Assembly (NCBI GenBank): GCA_004295885.1
Contig: SEDG01000017.1
Location: 1-37,725, forward strand
DNA length: 37,725 bases
Direction of reading: 5' to 3'
Origin: Pedobacter sp.
GTDB taxonomy: Bacteria > Bacteroidota > Bacteroidia > Sphingobacteriales > Sphingobacteriaceae
Shown: in pieces, positions 17,173-25,430 of the stretch
Layout of the letters: every line of letters starts with the position of its first letter
Numbering within the stretch: the stretch's first letter is position 1
Program-made: the position numbers and the translations under genes
Notes under the pieces: generated by a model
What the model saw: the letters and a program-made list of their open reading frames with translations, nothing else
What the model was told of the DNA's origin: nothing
Databases searched by the model: none

Positions 17173-17796
17173 ATGAAGTTGAAACTAAAAGTATGTGGAA
17201 TTAGGCAAGCGAGTAACATCGCTGCGGTAGCAGATTTACAGCCTGACTATTTGGGTTTTATATTCTACCAAAAATCGCCGCGTTTTATTAGTGAGGTTTC
17301 CGCAGAGCTGATTAAATACGTTCCATCAACCATAAAAACCACAGGGGTTTTTGTTAGCGAAGATTTAGAAACGGTTAAGGCTTATATATTCAAGTACAAT
17401 TTAAAAGCGGTGCAATTACATGGAAAAGAAGATGTGGCTTATTGCACAGAATTAAAATCCACAGGTGTGGAAGTAATAAAAGCTTTTGGAATAGATGAAA
17501 ACTTTGATTTTTCTAAATTAAAAGGTTATTTAAACGCAGTTGATTATTTCTTGTTCGATACCCAAACACCCGCTCACGGAGGTTCAGGGAAAATATTCGA
17601 TTGGAAATTATTAACAAACTATACTTTCGATAAACCTTATTTTTTAAGCGGTGGAATTGATTTAACACATACAACAGCAATAAAAACTATAAACGATCCA
17701 AGACTTTACGCCCTAGATGTTAATAGCAAGTTTGAGCTAGAGCCAGGGCTAAAGGATGTAAAAAAGTTAAGAGAATTTTTTAAAGAGATTAAATGA
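17173..17796 (+). CDS. trpF: Phosphoribosylanthranilate isomerase
   Basis: A 207-residue TIM barrel of normal length. KVCGI (6-10) carries the catalytic Cys8. The catalytic Asp is in LFDTQTPAHGGSGK (D129), and LSGGI plus the ALDVNSKFELEPGLKD end make the phosphate site. It converts phosphoribosylanthranilate to CdRP, the third step of tryptophan synthesis. The next enzyme, TrpC, is not encoded here, so the product has no visible consumer in the block. It is flanked on both sides by intergenic repeats. Confidence 0.95.
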   Translation: MKLKLKVCGIRQASNIAAVADLQPDYLGFIFYQKSPRFISEVSAELIKYVPSTIKTTGVFVSEDLETVKAYIFKYNLKAVQLHGKEDVAYCTELKSTGVEVIKAFGIDENFDFSKLKGYLNAVDYFLFDTQTPAHGGSGKIFDWKLLTNYTFDKPYFLSGGIDLTHTTAIKTINDPRLYALDVNSKFELEPGLKDVKKLREFFKEIK

Positions 17797-17799
17797 TAT

Positions 17800-17875
17800 T
17801 GTCATACTGAGGAACGAAGCATCTCTAAGCGAGTAATAATCAATGAAGAGACTCTTCGCTTCGTTCTGAATGACA
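17800..17875. repeat. Interspersed GTCAT-CTGA palindromic repeat between trpF and trpB
   Basis: TGTCATACTGAGGAACGAAGC (from 17800) is nearly the complement of GCTTCGTTCTGAATGACA at the right end, with about 35 nt between. This looks like the widespread Bacteroidota REP-like family with GTCATnCTGAGCGAAGC. Related sequence is seen at 19607, 33007 and 33226. Confidence 0.75.
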
Positions 17876-17889
17876 AAAACAATAAAATT

Positions 17890-19092
17890 ATGAGCTATTT
17901 TGTAAACGAAAGAGGTTATTACGGAGATTTTGGAGGAGCATACATCCCAGAAATGTTATATCCAAATGTAGAAGAGTTAAGGCAACAATACTTAGGCATC
18001 ATTAATGAGCCAAGCTTTCAAGAAGAGTTTAAAGCCCTTTTGAAAGATTACGTTGGTCGCCCTTCGCCGCTATATTTGGCTAAGCGACTATCTGAAAAAT
18101 ATGGCGCAAATATCTTCCTTAAGCGAGAAGATTTAAACCATACTGGCGCACATAAAATAAACAATACCATTGGTCAGATTTTACTGGCAGAACGTTTAGG
18201 TAAAAAACGAATTATCGCCGAAACTGGTGCTGGTCAGCATGGTGTAGCAACAGCAACGGTTTGCGCCCTAAGAGGATTAGAATGCGTAGTTTACATGGGC
18301 GAGATTGACATTAAACGTCAAGCGCCAAATGTAGCTCGTATGAAAATGTTAGGAGCCAAAGTTGTTCCTGCAACATCAGGTAGCAAAACCCTAAAAGACG
18401 CAACCAACGAAGCCATGAGAGATTGGATTAATAACCCTGTTGATACGCATTATATCATTGGTTCGGTGGTTGGTCCGCACCCTTATCCAGATATGGTTTC
18501 TATTTTTCAGTCGGTAATTTCCGAAGAAACTAAAAAGCAATTAATTGAGCAGACTGGCAAAGACCAACCAGATTATGTGATCGCCTGCGTAGGCGGTGGC
18601 AGTAATGCGGCTGGTATGTTCTACCATTTTATCGATGATGAAAATGTAAAACTAATAGCCGTTGAAGCAGCTGGTAAAGGTGTAGCGTCAGGTCTATCTG
18701 CAGCCACAACTTACTTAGGCAAAGAAGGTGTGTTACACGGTAGCCGAAGCATTTTAATGCAAACACCAGACGGACAAGTGGTAGAACCACATTCAGTTTC
18801 AGCAGGTCTGGATTATCCTGGTATTGGTCCACAACATGCGCATCTGTTCAAAACTGGTCGCGGTAAATATGTGTCTATCACAGACGATGAATCTCTTGAT
18901 GCAGGTTTGCTATTAACACAGCTCGAAGGAATAATTCCAGCAATAGAAAGTGCACACGCCTTAGCTTACCTCGAATACATGGGGTTTAAAGGAGGGGAAA
19001 ACGTGGTTGTTTGTTTATCCGGTAGGGGCGACAAAGACATGGAAACTTATATGAAACATTTTAACATTCGACCAATTGAAAGACTTACGTAA
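17890..19092 (+). CDS. trpB: Tryptophan synthase beta chain
   Basis: A 400-residue PLP enzyme that joins indole and serine to make tryptophan. The PLP lysine is in TGAHKINN (K89), AETGAGQHG holds the conserved Glu, and GGGSNAAGM binds the phosphate. The body is intact through [12 protein letters not shown], where TrpB normally ends. The last residues, IRPIERLT, look foreign: the stop codon is provided by trpA coding sequence read in another frame. The gene therefore runs into trpA at what looks like a deletion junction near 19055-19072. Activity is probably kept, but allosteric coupling needs TrpA, which is broken here. Confidence 0.94.
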   Translation: MSYFVNERGYYGDFGGAYIPEMLYPNVEELRQQYLGIINEPSFQEEFKALLKDYVGRPSPLYLAKRLSEKYGANIFLKREDLNHTGAHKINNTIGQILLAERLGKKRIIAETGAGQHGVATATVCALRGLECVVYMGEIDIKRQAPNVARMKMLGAKVVPATSGSKTLKDATNEAMRDWINNPVDTHYIIGSVVGPHPYPDMVSIFQSVISEETKKQLIEQTGKDQPDYVIACVGGGSNAAGMFYHFIDDENVKLIAVEAAGKGVASGLSAATTYLGKEGVLHGSRSILMQTPDGQVVEPHSVSAGLDYPGIGPQHAHLFKTGRGKYVSITDDESLDAGLLLTQLEGIIPAIESAHALAYLEYMGFKGGENVVVCLSGRGDKDMETYMKHFNIRPIERLT

Positions 19093-19603
19093 AACCGTTA
19101 CTATTCCTATTTTATTGATGGGTTACGTAAATGTGGTTTTACAATATGGCGTGGCAAACTTTTGCAAGAAATGTAAAGAGGTAGGAGTGGATGGCTGCAT
19201 TATTCCCGATTTGCCAATGTACGAATATGAAGAAATGTACCACACCTGTTTCGAGGAACACGGCATAAGCAATATCTTTTTGGTAACGCCACAAACATCA
19301 GAAGAACGTATTCGCAAAATTGATGGCCTGAGTAATGCCTTTATTTACTTGTTGTCTTCTGCAGCAACTACCGGAAAAAATTTAGACGTTTCTGCTACGG
19401 CAAGAGATTATTTCGCTCGTATAAAAGGTATGAATCTAATAAATCCATTGATGATTGGCTTTGGTATTTCCGACAAAAAAACGTTTGATTCTGCTAATGA
19501 ATATGCAAGTGGAGCCATCATCGGCAGTGCATTCGTAAAAAGCTTAAATGAAAATGATGTCGAAGGAAGCGTGAAGGGATTTATGAGGCAGTTTAGATAT
19601 TGA
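19055..19603 (+). pseudogene. trpA: Tryptophan synthase alpha chain, 5'-truncated remnant
   Basis: The TrpA frame is open only from 19055 and its first recognisable residues are FDQLKDLRK. It continues intact to the normal C terminus (LMGYVNVVLQYG, then VTPQTSEERIRKID, LLSSAATTG, IGFGIS, GAIIGSAFVK). About 175 residues remain of the usual 255-270. The missing part normally carries the catalytic Glu (EIGxPxSDP) and Asp (DPxADGP) that cleave indole-glycerol phosphate, so the product should be inactive. The frame overlaps the 3' end of trpB, has only a TTG at 19076 as a possible start, and has no intergenic gap. A simple frameshift does not explain it, because the N-terminal sequence is absent in all frames. 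Confidence 0.88.
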
Positions 19604-19860
19604 TTGTCAAACTGAGGGGCGTCGAAGTAGTTCATTGGTTCAACTGTTTCCCGAGATCCCGATAGCTATCGTGACGGGATTTCGCCATACTGAACATTGC
19701 CGCCCGCTTCAGCTGAAGGTATTGTTGAAAGGTTTCAAAAGATTAGTAAAGGAATATGAGTGGGGCGTCGGATACGATAGTCCCGCTTTCGTTCCTCCGA
19801 TTCTACATCTGGATCCACCGTAATCGTATTTCGGGAACAAAAAACTGAGCACGAAACTCC
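19604..19860. repeat. Repeat-rich intergenic region after the trpA remnant
   Basis: No gene is seen. A degenerate TTGTCAAACTGAGG begins at 19606. CGATAGCTATCG (19660-19671) is a perfect 12-bp palindrome inside ATCCCGATAGCTATCG-tga-CGGGAT. Further on, CGGATACGATAGTCCCG and CGTAATCGTATTTCGGG are partly complementary. It resembles several interspersed Bacteroidota elements run together. Confidence 0.55.
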
Positions 19861-20400
19861 CTAATCCCCATTTATTACCTTCACTTTCTCATCAATTCTA
19901 GTAAAATATGCTTTTATCATTTCATCATAAGCGGTAGAATGTTCATCTAATCCTTTATAAATCAGTTCACAACATTGCTTATTTAATTGGCAGTATTCCT
20001 TAAATAATTGTACACGAGCCACCAATTGTTTGGGTAAATCAATTTTTATTAATTCGTTCAAAATCTTCAAGTTCCTACTCCAATAATAAATGGCAATGCC
20101 CTTTACATCTGCCATTGCCTTCTCTCTGCCAGCTAAGGTGGTGTCAACAGGAAAAATGCCGTTTGCCATTGTAGTTAACGAGAGATAATCTGTCATTACC
20201 CGTTCGTATTCTACCTTGTCAGCTGCTTTATTAAATGGATCTATATCTAACTTTCCATATGAAGTAGATTCGAAGGTGACTTTATTTCTCGCTATTTTTT
20301 TTTCATCGATTACATAAAATATTATAGCTAAAACAGTCGAGAATAAAAGAAAACAGCCAATTGTTAAATAAAGTACGGGTTTAGGGATAATGGATGACAT
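19861..20400 (-). CDS. Hypothetical single-pass membrane protein
   Basis: A 179-residue protein not recognised as any family. One membrane segment (about 8-30, VLYLTIGCFLLFSTVLAIIFYVI) is followed by a mostly helical soluble part, probably periplasmic, rich in charged residues with three cysteines (EYCQLNKQCCEL, about 135-147). The helical pattern suggests a four-helix-type domain, which is inference. ATG at 20400. It stands alone between repeat-rich gaps. Base composition is like that of its neighbours, and the long intact frame supports a real gene. Confidence 0.65.
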   Translation of the reverse strand: MSSIIPKPVLYLTIGCFLLFSTVLAIIFYVIDEKKIARNKVTFESTSYGKLDIDPFNKAADKVEYERVMTDYLSLTTMANGIFPVDTTLAGREKAMADVKGIAIYYWSRNLKILNELIKIDLPKQLVARVQLFKEYCQLNKQCCELIYKGLDEHSTAYDEMIKAYFTRIDEKVKVINGD

Positions 20401-20826
20401 TTGTGAGCTTATTAATTTTTCGACTACTCGAAGATAAAAAAATGAATAGACATTTCATTTAACAACTACTGATAAATACTAGATTTATTATAGCTAATGG
20501 CCACTTATTGTTAAATCTTTACTTATCTTGTTTAAGTTCAATCCCATCCATCGAGCTACTTCAAAGCTCCATATTTTTTTAAAAATCCACTTTATGTAGT
20601 CCACGTTAAGTCAACCTCAAGTCAACCTCAAGTCCACTTTTCATCCGCCTCTGTTCCCAGATTCCGTTTAGGATTAGTCGTGATCCCTTTATACTTGCTT
20701 CGTGTAGGTTGGCTAAGCGATTGCTGATTTGTCCATCAAAACAGGGGTGTTTACGAATGAAACTAGGAGTAATATCGGAACGTATGCAAAGTTGCTTATA
20801 TAGTTGACACTATACAAAAACAGATA
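20401..20826. other. 426-bp gap without a recognisable gene
   Basis: An 11-bp unit, AAGTCAACCTC, is repeated in tandem at 20608-20618 and 20619-20629, followed by AAGTCCAC. A related AGTCCACG lies just before. The following 150 bp (20640-20800) are less A/T-rich than usual gaps here and contain no long frame. TATAGT-tgac-ACTATA at the right end is a small palindrome. Nothing matches a tRNA. It may be an eroded mobile or repeat element. Confidence 0.4.
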
Positions 20827-21210
20827 TTAACTCATATCCACCAATTTCAGTATAAGACCATCATGAAACTGAAAAACAGATTTCCCTTTCAATTCAATTT
20901 CATCGCCAGCTTTTAAACCATTAGGAAACTGAACAGCCACGGTTCCAGTATAATTAATATCAACCTCTACATGATTATCGCCATAAACTATGGCTATAAT
21001 CTCTTGTTTCCTGGCAAAAAACATTGCAGCGGCCTGTTCAGCTTGAGCCTTAAAAGCATCAATGCCATTCAAAGTCAAGTTCGTTTCCCCTTTATTAATA
21101 TAAATAAATTCTATTTCAGGATGTAGTTGTGAGCACATTCCTTCAAGGTCAAAATTGTTATAAGCAGTAATGTAGCTCTTTATGATTTCTTCTTTGTTAT
21201 GAGGTGTCAT
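20827..21210 (-). CDS. Nuclear transport factor 2 (SnoaL-like) family protein
   Basis: A 127-residue protein with the NTF2-like cone fold pattern. The N-terminal helices (KEEIIKSYITAYNNFDLEGM) are followed by HPEIEFIYI and then alternating beta strands with VEVDINYTGTVAV and GKSVFQFHDGLILKLVDMS. It has no signal peptide. Members range from isomerases and hydrolases to ligand-binding proteins, so the function is not assignable. It starts 9 bp after the GH2 stop and is probably the last gene of the nhaA-GH2 operon. Confidence 0.85.
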   Translation of the reverse strand: MTPHNKEEIIKSYITAYNNFDLEGMCSQLHPEIEFIYINKGETNLTLNGIDAFKAQAEQAAAMFFARKQEIIAIVYGDNHVEVDINYTGTVAVQFPNGLKAGDEIELKGKSVFQFHDGLILKLVDMS

Positions 21211-21219
21211 TGGTAAATA

Positions 21220-23046
21220 TTACTTATATAATTTGGTGTGTATTTTATGAAGTTCTGAAATTGGCATCTTTGTAATTGCCCTATCATAGGTCATCAGTCC
21301 ATTTGTTTCCACTTCAACATCTGTAGTTTGGGTATAGACAGCGGCAGATAAACCCAAAGGAATTAATTGTTCTAACCTAGTAATGAAAGAAGCGTATTTG
21401 GTAAATAATTCCTCTTTAGTCTTAAAACTCTGATAACCCCAATTGTCTTTTAGCTGCCAAGTGTGTCCGTCGATAGCCAAACCTAAACCACCAAATTCTC
21501 CTAATACCAATATCCTATCTTTTCCAAATAAATCGGGTCTAGGCATAGCGGGCTGTGGGTAATTATGTAAATCCACAAAGTGACCAGTATTAAAGAAATT
21601 ACCACCACTAGCGCTATTTACCAGTCTCGATGGGTCTTTTTTCATTGTCCATTCTGTAATTTCTATCGTTTTAAACTGTCCCCATGCTTCATTAAAGGGC
21701 GTCCAAACTACAATGCTTGCAAAATTGTGGAGCTCATCCATAATTGCAGTCCATTCCTTGCGGTAGTATGCCTCAGATTCTACACTGCGATTTTTTTCAG
21801 TCTCATTATTCAACGTTCCAGGATTCGAATTCCAACCATTTCCTAAATCGCCACTTGGCATATCTTGCCAAATCAACATCCCCATCTTATCGCAATAGTT
21901 ATAGTAACGAGCAGATTCAACCTTAATGTGTTTTCTAATCATGTTAAAACCCATCCCTTTCAATTGATCTACATCAAATTTCATTGCCGCTTCCGTAGCT
22001 GGTGTATATAGACCATCTGGCCACCAGCCTTGGTCTAAAGGTCCATATTGAAATAAGAATTTATTATTGAACAACATTCTTTGGATCCCATTTTCGTCCT
22101 TACCCATAGAGATTTTCCGCATGGCGAAATAACTCATCACTTGATCAAGTGTTTTATTGTTCCTGATTAGGCTAATCCTTAAATCGTATAAAAAAGGGTT
22201 ACTCGGCGACCATAATTTTTCGTTGACTAAATTTAATGTTGTAGAGCCATCAGCTTCTAAAAATCCAGAAGTGACTACGCTCGAGCCATCTAGTACTTCT
22301 ACTTTAACCTTGTCGTTTTCTGAAGCGTTATTTAAAGCAACGGCAACCTTAATCGTATGTGCATCAATATCTGGTGTTTGTTTAGTGTTTACAATGTAAG
22401 TTCCTGGCAGAGCTTCTAGCCAAACTGTTTGCCAAATGCCAGTAACGGGTGTATACCAAATGCCATGAGGTCTTTTTATTTGCTTACCTCTTGGTTGCAC
22501 ACCATCATCAGTAGGGTCCCAAACTCTTATTTTAATTTCCTGGTTATTTCCTTTTTTCAAGAATGAAGTGATGTTAAAACTAAACGGGTCAAACCCACCT
22601 TCGTGAGTGCCCACACTTTTGCCATTTACAAAAACCTCTGTTTGCCAATCTACTGCTCCAAAATGCAATAGGATTTTTTTTCCTTTCATTGTGGCAGGAA
22701 TTGCAATATTGTTTCGATACCATAAAGCACTGTCTTTACCAACTGTTCTTTTTACACCAGACAAAGCAGACTCTACCGCAAAAGGCACCAATATTTTACC
22801 ATCAAACTTTGTAGGGTTAAGTTCTGTTTTGGCGGTGATGGCATACTCCCAAAGCCCATTTAAGTTCTTCCAATTATTGTCTCTAACTAATTGTGGCCTA
22901 GGGTATTCTGGTAAAGGTGCACTTGGATTTAAATCATTTGCCCAAGAGGTATAAATCTTGTCTTTTTTAAATGCCCATTGACTTTGAGCATATAACTGGT
23001 TAATAAATAAGGAAAGTAAAAAGATAATTATCGCTTTCTTGTTCAT
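21220..23046 (-). CDS. Secreted glycoside hydrolase family 2 (GH2) enzyme
   Basis: A 608-residue protein with a signal peptide (about 1-20, NQLYA-QS). The order is the GH2 sugar-binding jelly roll (about 45-215, with VPFAVESALSG, WYRNNI and GAVDWQTEVFVNG), an immunoglobulin-like domain (about 215-315) and a TIM barrel. The acid/base Glu is in WTPFNEAWGQF (E453) and the nucleophile in LGEFGGLG (E517). GH2 includes beta-galactosidases, mannosidases and glucuronidases; the substrate is undetermined. At 608 residues it lacks the extra C-terminal domains of long LacZ enzymes. It is 5 bp from nhaA and 9 bp from the SnoaL-like gene. Confidence 0.92.
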   Translation of the reverse strand: MNKKAIIIFLLSLFINQLYAQSQWAFKKDKIYTSWANDLNPSAPLPEYPRPQLVRDNNWKNLNGLWEYAITAKTELNPTKFDGKILVPFAVESALSGVKRTVGKDSALWYRNNIAIPATMKGKKILLHFGAVDWQTEVFVNGKSVGTHEGGFDPFSFNITSFLKKGNNQEIKIRVWDPTDDGVQPRGKQIKRPHGIWYTPVTGIWQTVWLEALPGTYIVNTKQTPDIDAHTIKVAVALNNASENDKVKVEVLDGSSVVTSGFLEADGSTTLNLVNEKLWSPSNPFLYDLRISLIRNNKTLDQVMSYFAMRKISMGKDENGIQRMLFNNKFLFQYGPLDQGWWPDGLYTPATEAAMKFDVDQLKGMGFNMIRKHIKVESARYYNYCDKMGMLIWQDMPSGDLGNGWNSNPGTLNNETEKNRSVESEAYYRKEWTAIMDELHNFASIVVWTPFNEAWGQFKTIEITEWTMKKDPSRLVNSASGGNFFNTGHFVDLHNYPQPAMPRPDLFGKDRILVLGEFGGLGLAIDGHTWQLKDNWGYQSFKTKEELFTKYASFITRLEQLIPLGLSAAVYTQTTDVEVETNGLMTYDRAITKMPISELHKIHTKLYK

Positions 23047-23051
23047 TTGAT

Positions 23052-24242
23052 TTATCGTTTGGTTTCCTTAAAGTTAATTTTTTGTTTGATACTTTTTAAA
23101 TAAACAAAGCCAAATGTACCTGCAATAATTGAGGCACATAAAATTGCAAACTTCGCTTCAATTATATGTTCAGCATTGCTAAAAGACAGTAGGGAAATGA
23201 ATATAGACATGGTGAATCCAATGCCCGCCAACATACTTACTCCGATAATATGTTTCCAGTTTGTTCCAGAAGGAAGCTTAGCAAGTTTAATCTTAACTGC
23301 AAACCAAGATAATAAAGTTACACCAATGGTTTTACCAAAGAATAATCCAAATATAATTCCAAGTCCTAATGGAGACACTAATCCATCAATCATTTCTTTT
23401 TGGAAGGTGATGTTGGTATTAGCCAACGCGAAAATTGGCATGATTAAAAAGTTAACGGGAATAGTTAAGAAGTGTTCTAGTTTTTCCAGAGGCGATAACT
23501 CGGCGGTGTGATTAGTTGGGATGGTAAATGCAAGTAATACACCGGCTATGGTTGCGTGTATGCCAGAGTGATGAACAAAATACCACAAGAAAATTCCAGG
23601 AATTAAATAAAGCCAAAGTGATTTAATTTTGAAAAAATTGAAGGTAAGAAGCAACGCGAAAACTCCAGCTGCCATTAATAAGTAGTTCCAATGAATTTGT
23701 GCGGTGTAAAAAATGGCGATTACTAAAATGGCGCCTAAATCATCAGCTATGGCTAAGGCAGCTAAAAATATTTTCAAAGATGGTGGTACATTTTTACCTA
23801 ACATGGCAATGATGGCTAAGGCAAATGCTATATCGGTCGCCATTGGAATACCCCAACCTGATGCTGTTTCTTCACCTTTATTAAAGAAAAAGAATATCAA
23901 AGAAGGAACAATCATTCCGCCGATGGCTGCTAAAACGGGCAGCGACGCCTTTTTTAAGGTGGATAGTTCTCCCTCTATTAATTCCCGTTTTATCTCTAAG
24001 CCGACCAGCAAAAAAAATACCGCCATTAAGCCATCATTTACCCAAGCAGAGATACTATATTTTATATCAACTATGCCTAAATCGAAGCCTATTATTCTTG
24101 CTAAAAAGTTGTTGAAGTATTCCGCATCGCCAAAATTAGCAATAGATAAAGAGATAAGCACACAAATCAGGAGGAGAATTCCGCCTACTTTGCCAGAGTG
24201 AAAAAACTTTGCAAATACAGTAAGGTTGATTTTTTTTAACAT
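23052..24242 (-). CDS. nhaA: Na+/H+ antiporter NhaA
   Basis: A 396-residue inner-membrane protein with about 12 hydrophobic segments. The ion-binding aspartates are in LAIADDLGA (D167, D168), and ATDIAF (D137) is the third acidic site of the family. It exchanges Na+ for H+ to control internal pH and sodium. A GTG at 24290 would add 16 residues, but ATG at 24242 gives the normal NhaA N terminus (MLKKINLTVFAKFFHSGKVGG) and is preferred. It is the first gene of an apparent operon with GH2 and the SnoaL-like protein, an unusual grouping for NhaA. Confidence 0.94.
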   Translation of the reverse strand: MLKKINLTVFAKFFHSGKVGGILLLICVLISLSIANFGDAEYFNNFLARIIGFDLGIVDIKYSISAWVNDGLMAVFFLLVGLEIKRELIEGELSTLKKASLPVLAAIGGMIVPSLIFFFFNKGEETASGWGIPMATDIAFALAIIAMLGKNVPPSLKIFLAALAIADDLGAILVIAIFYTAQIHWNYLLMAAGVFALLLTFNFFKIKSLWLYLIPGIFLWYFVHHSGIHATIAGVLLAFTIPTNHTAELSPLEKLEHFLTIPVNFLIMPIFALANTNITFQKEMIDGLVSPLGLGIIFGLFFGKTIGVTLLSWFAVKIKLAKLPSGTNWKHIIGVSMLAGIGFTMSIFISLLSFSNAEHIIEAKFAILCASIIAGTFGFVYLKSIKQKINFKETKR

Positions 24243-24337
24243 AGCTAAAAGTAACCATTTTGGCTCATAACTGCGAGAAAATTTAGCCACAAAGACATTG
24301 ATAATCTTAAGAAAACTTAATGCAGCTTAGCGTACTT

Positions 24338-24434
24338 ATTGCCTCTTTGGTTGATCAGAAAAAAATCAACCACCAAGACACGAAGAACACAAAGGCAATC
24401 ATCTAGCTTGGTGTTCTTAGTGCCTTTATGGTTA
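24338..24434. repeat. Three-arm phrase repeat between porP and nhaA genes
   Basis: A central arm (24365-24402, with AACCACCAAGACACGAAG and AACACAAAGGCAAT) is complementary in part to a left arm (ATTGCCTCTTTGGTTGAT, 24338-24355) and in part to a right arm (CTTGGTGTTCTTAGTGCC, 24408-24425). The phrase is of the CACCAAGACACGAAGAACACAAAG type that recurs in many genomes. Confidence 0.7.
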
Positions 24435-24440
24435 GATTCA

Positions 24441-24467
24441 AAAAAACCGCTCCATTTATGGAAGCGG
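24441..24467 (-). terminator. Rho-independent terminator after the PorP/SprF gene
   Basis: CCGCTCC (24447-24453) pairs with GGAAGCGG (24460-24467), with one bulged A. On the minus strand the stem is followed by a run of seven T. It lies 26 bp past the stop codon at 24493. Confidence 0.8.
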
Positions 24468-24492
24468 CTTTGAATTTGTCAACCTCGAAAGG

Positions 24493-25416
24493 TTACTTAC
24501 CAAACAATGTTGCTTTTAAGCTAATTTCGAAAGTTCCATTTGCCGAACCCTGCAATGCAGACGTTTCAGTAGTATAATAGCCCATTATAGCTAAAGAAGA
24601 TTTATAGTTGATACCAGCACCAAAAGAGGCGCTTTTCGAACTGTGATACATCCCCATAATAAAAAGTTTATTAGTAAAATTGAAGTTTGCGCCAGCATCA
24701 AAAATGCTATCATAACCTTCAATTTCTCTAAAAGCAAGTTTAGGCTCAATTTCTAATGCATTTGCTCCACTTCCAGTACTAATTTTATAACTGGCGGCAG
24801 CATAAAAACGAGAACGGTCTACTAGATTATCATCTTCTTGCTTAATGAAACTCCTAATGTTGGGAATGGCCGCTTGAATATTTAACTTATCGCTGGTATA
24901 AGCAATCCCAAAATCTCCATCGAATAGCGAACCTTTGTTGTTAAATTGTGTAATATTCGGGTCGCTGATATCGCCATTTACCCCACTATAGTCTACCTGT
25001 TCGTTCATTATTCCAATAGATGCACCAAAGTTTAGCTTTTGGTTTTCTCCATTTAACGGTAAGTGATAGGCATAAGTAGCTACAGCTTTTGTGCGTTGCA
25101 ATGAGCCAGCTTTCTCGTTGTAAAAGTTAATCCCTAAGCCAACTTTATTCATTTTATAATCTGTCGTAATACCTTGCGTACTCGGCGCACCAGGAATATT
25201 GCTCCATTGTTTACGGTAATTAACGTTTACGTTTAAACCATCATTTAATCCAGCATATGCTGGATTTGCTTGATATTGATTTAAGAAATACATAGAACTT
25301 AAAGGATTAAGCTGTGCTTTTACTTCGCTTCCTGTTAGGGCTAAAACGATTGTTATAAGCAAAAGTGACCAAATTGTGTGACATGGCATTTGATATGTTT
25401 TATTGAAAATCTTCAT
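24493..25416 (-). CDS. PorP/SprF family type IX secretion membrane protein
   Basis: A 307-residue outer-membrane beta-barrel with a signal peptide (cleavage near SEVKA-QL, about 35). The mature start, QLNPLSSMYFLNQYQANPAYAG, is the hallmark of the PorP/SprF family. LNVNVNYRKQWSNIPGAPSTQG and the alternating strands that follow fit as well, and the length is normal. SprF-like proteins work with the T9SS to export or attach the type B C-terminal-domain protein encoded beside them. It starts 14 bp after the giant cargo gene and is clearly in its operon, with a terminator behind. Core T9SS genes are not in this window. Confidence 0.92.
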   Translation of the reverse strand: MKIFNKTYQMPCHTIWSLLLITIVLALTGSEVKAQLNPLSSMYFLNQYQANPAYAGLNDGLNVNVNYRKQWSNIPGAPSTQGITTDYKMNKVGLGINFYNEKAGSLQRTKAVATYAYHLPLNGENQKLNFGASIGIMNEQVDYSGVNGDISDPNITQFNNKGSLFDGDFGIAYTSDKLNIQAAIPNIRSFIKQEDDNLVDRSRFYAAASYKISTGSGANALEIEPKLAFREIEGYDSIFDAGANFNFTNKLFIMGMYHSSKSASFGAGINYKSSLAIMGYYTTETSALQGSANGTFEISLKATLFGK

Positions 25417-25430
25417 CTGTTTAATACAAT

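Noticed and set aside
19055-19603. trpA explained as a sequencing frameshift
   Set aside because: A frameshift would leave the N-terminal sequence in another frame, but no frame near the trpB end encodes the missing part.
19635-19823. Open frame of 62 codons on the plus strand after the trpA remnant
   Set aside because: It runs through the palindromic repeat region and has no protein-like pattern; it is best explained as repeat sequence.
20810-20826. TATAGT-tgac-ACTATA palindrome as a terminator of the SnoaL-like gene
   Set aside because: The stem is weak and the minus strand has no T run after it.
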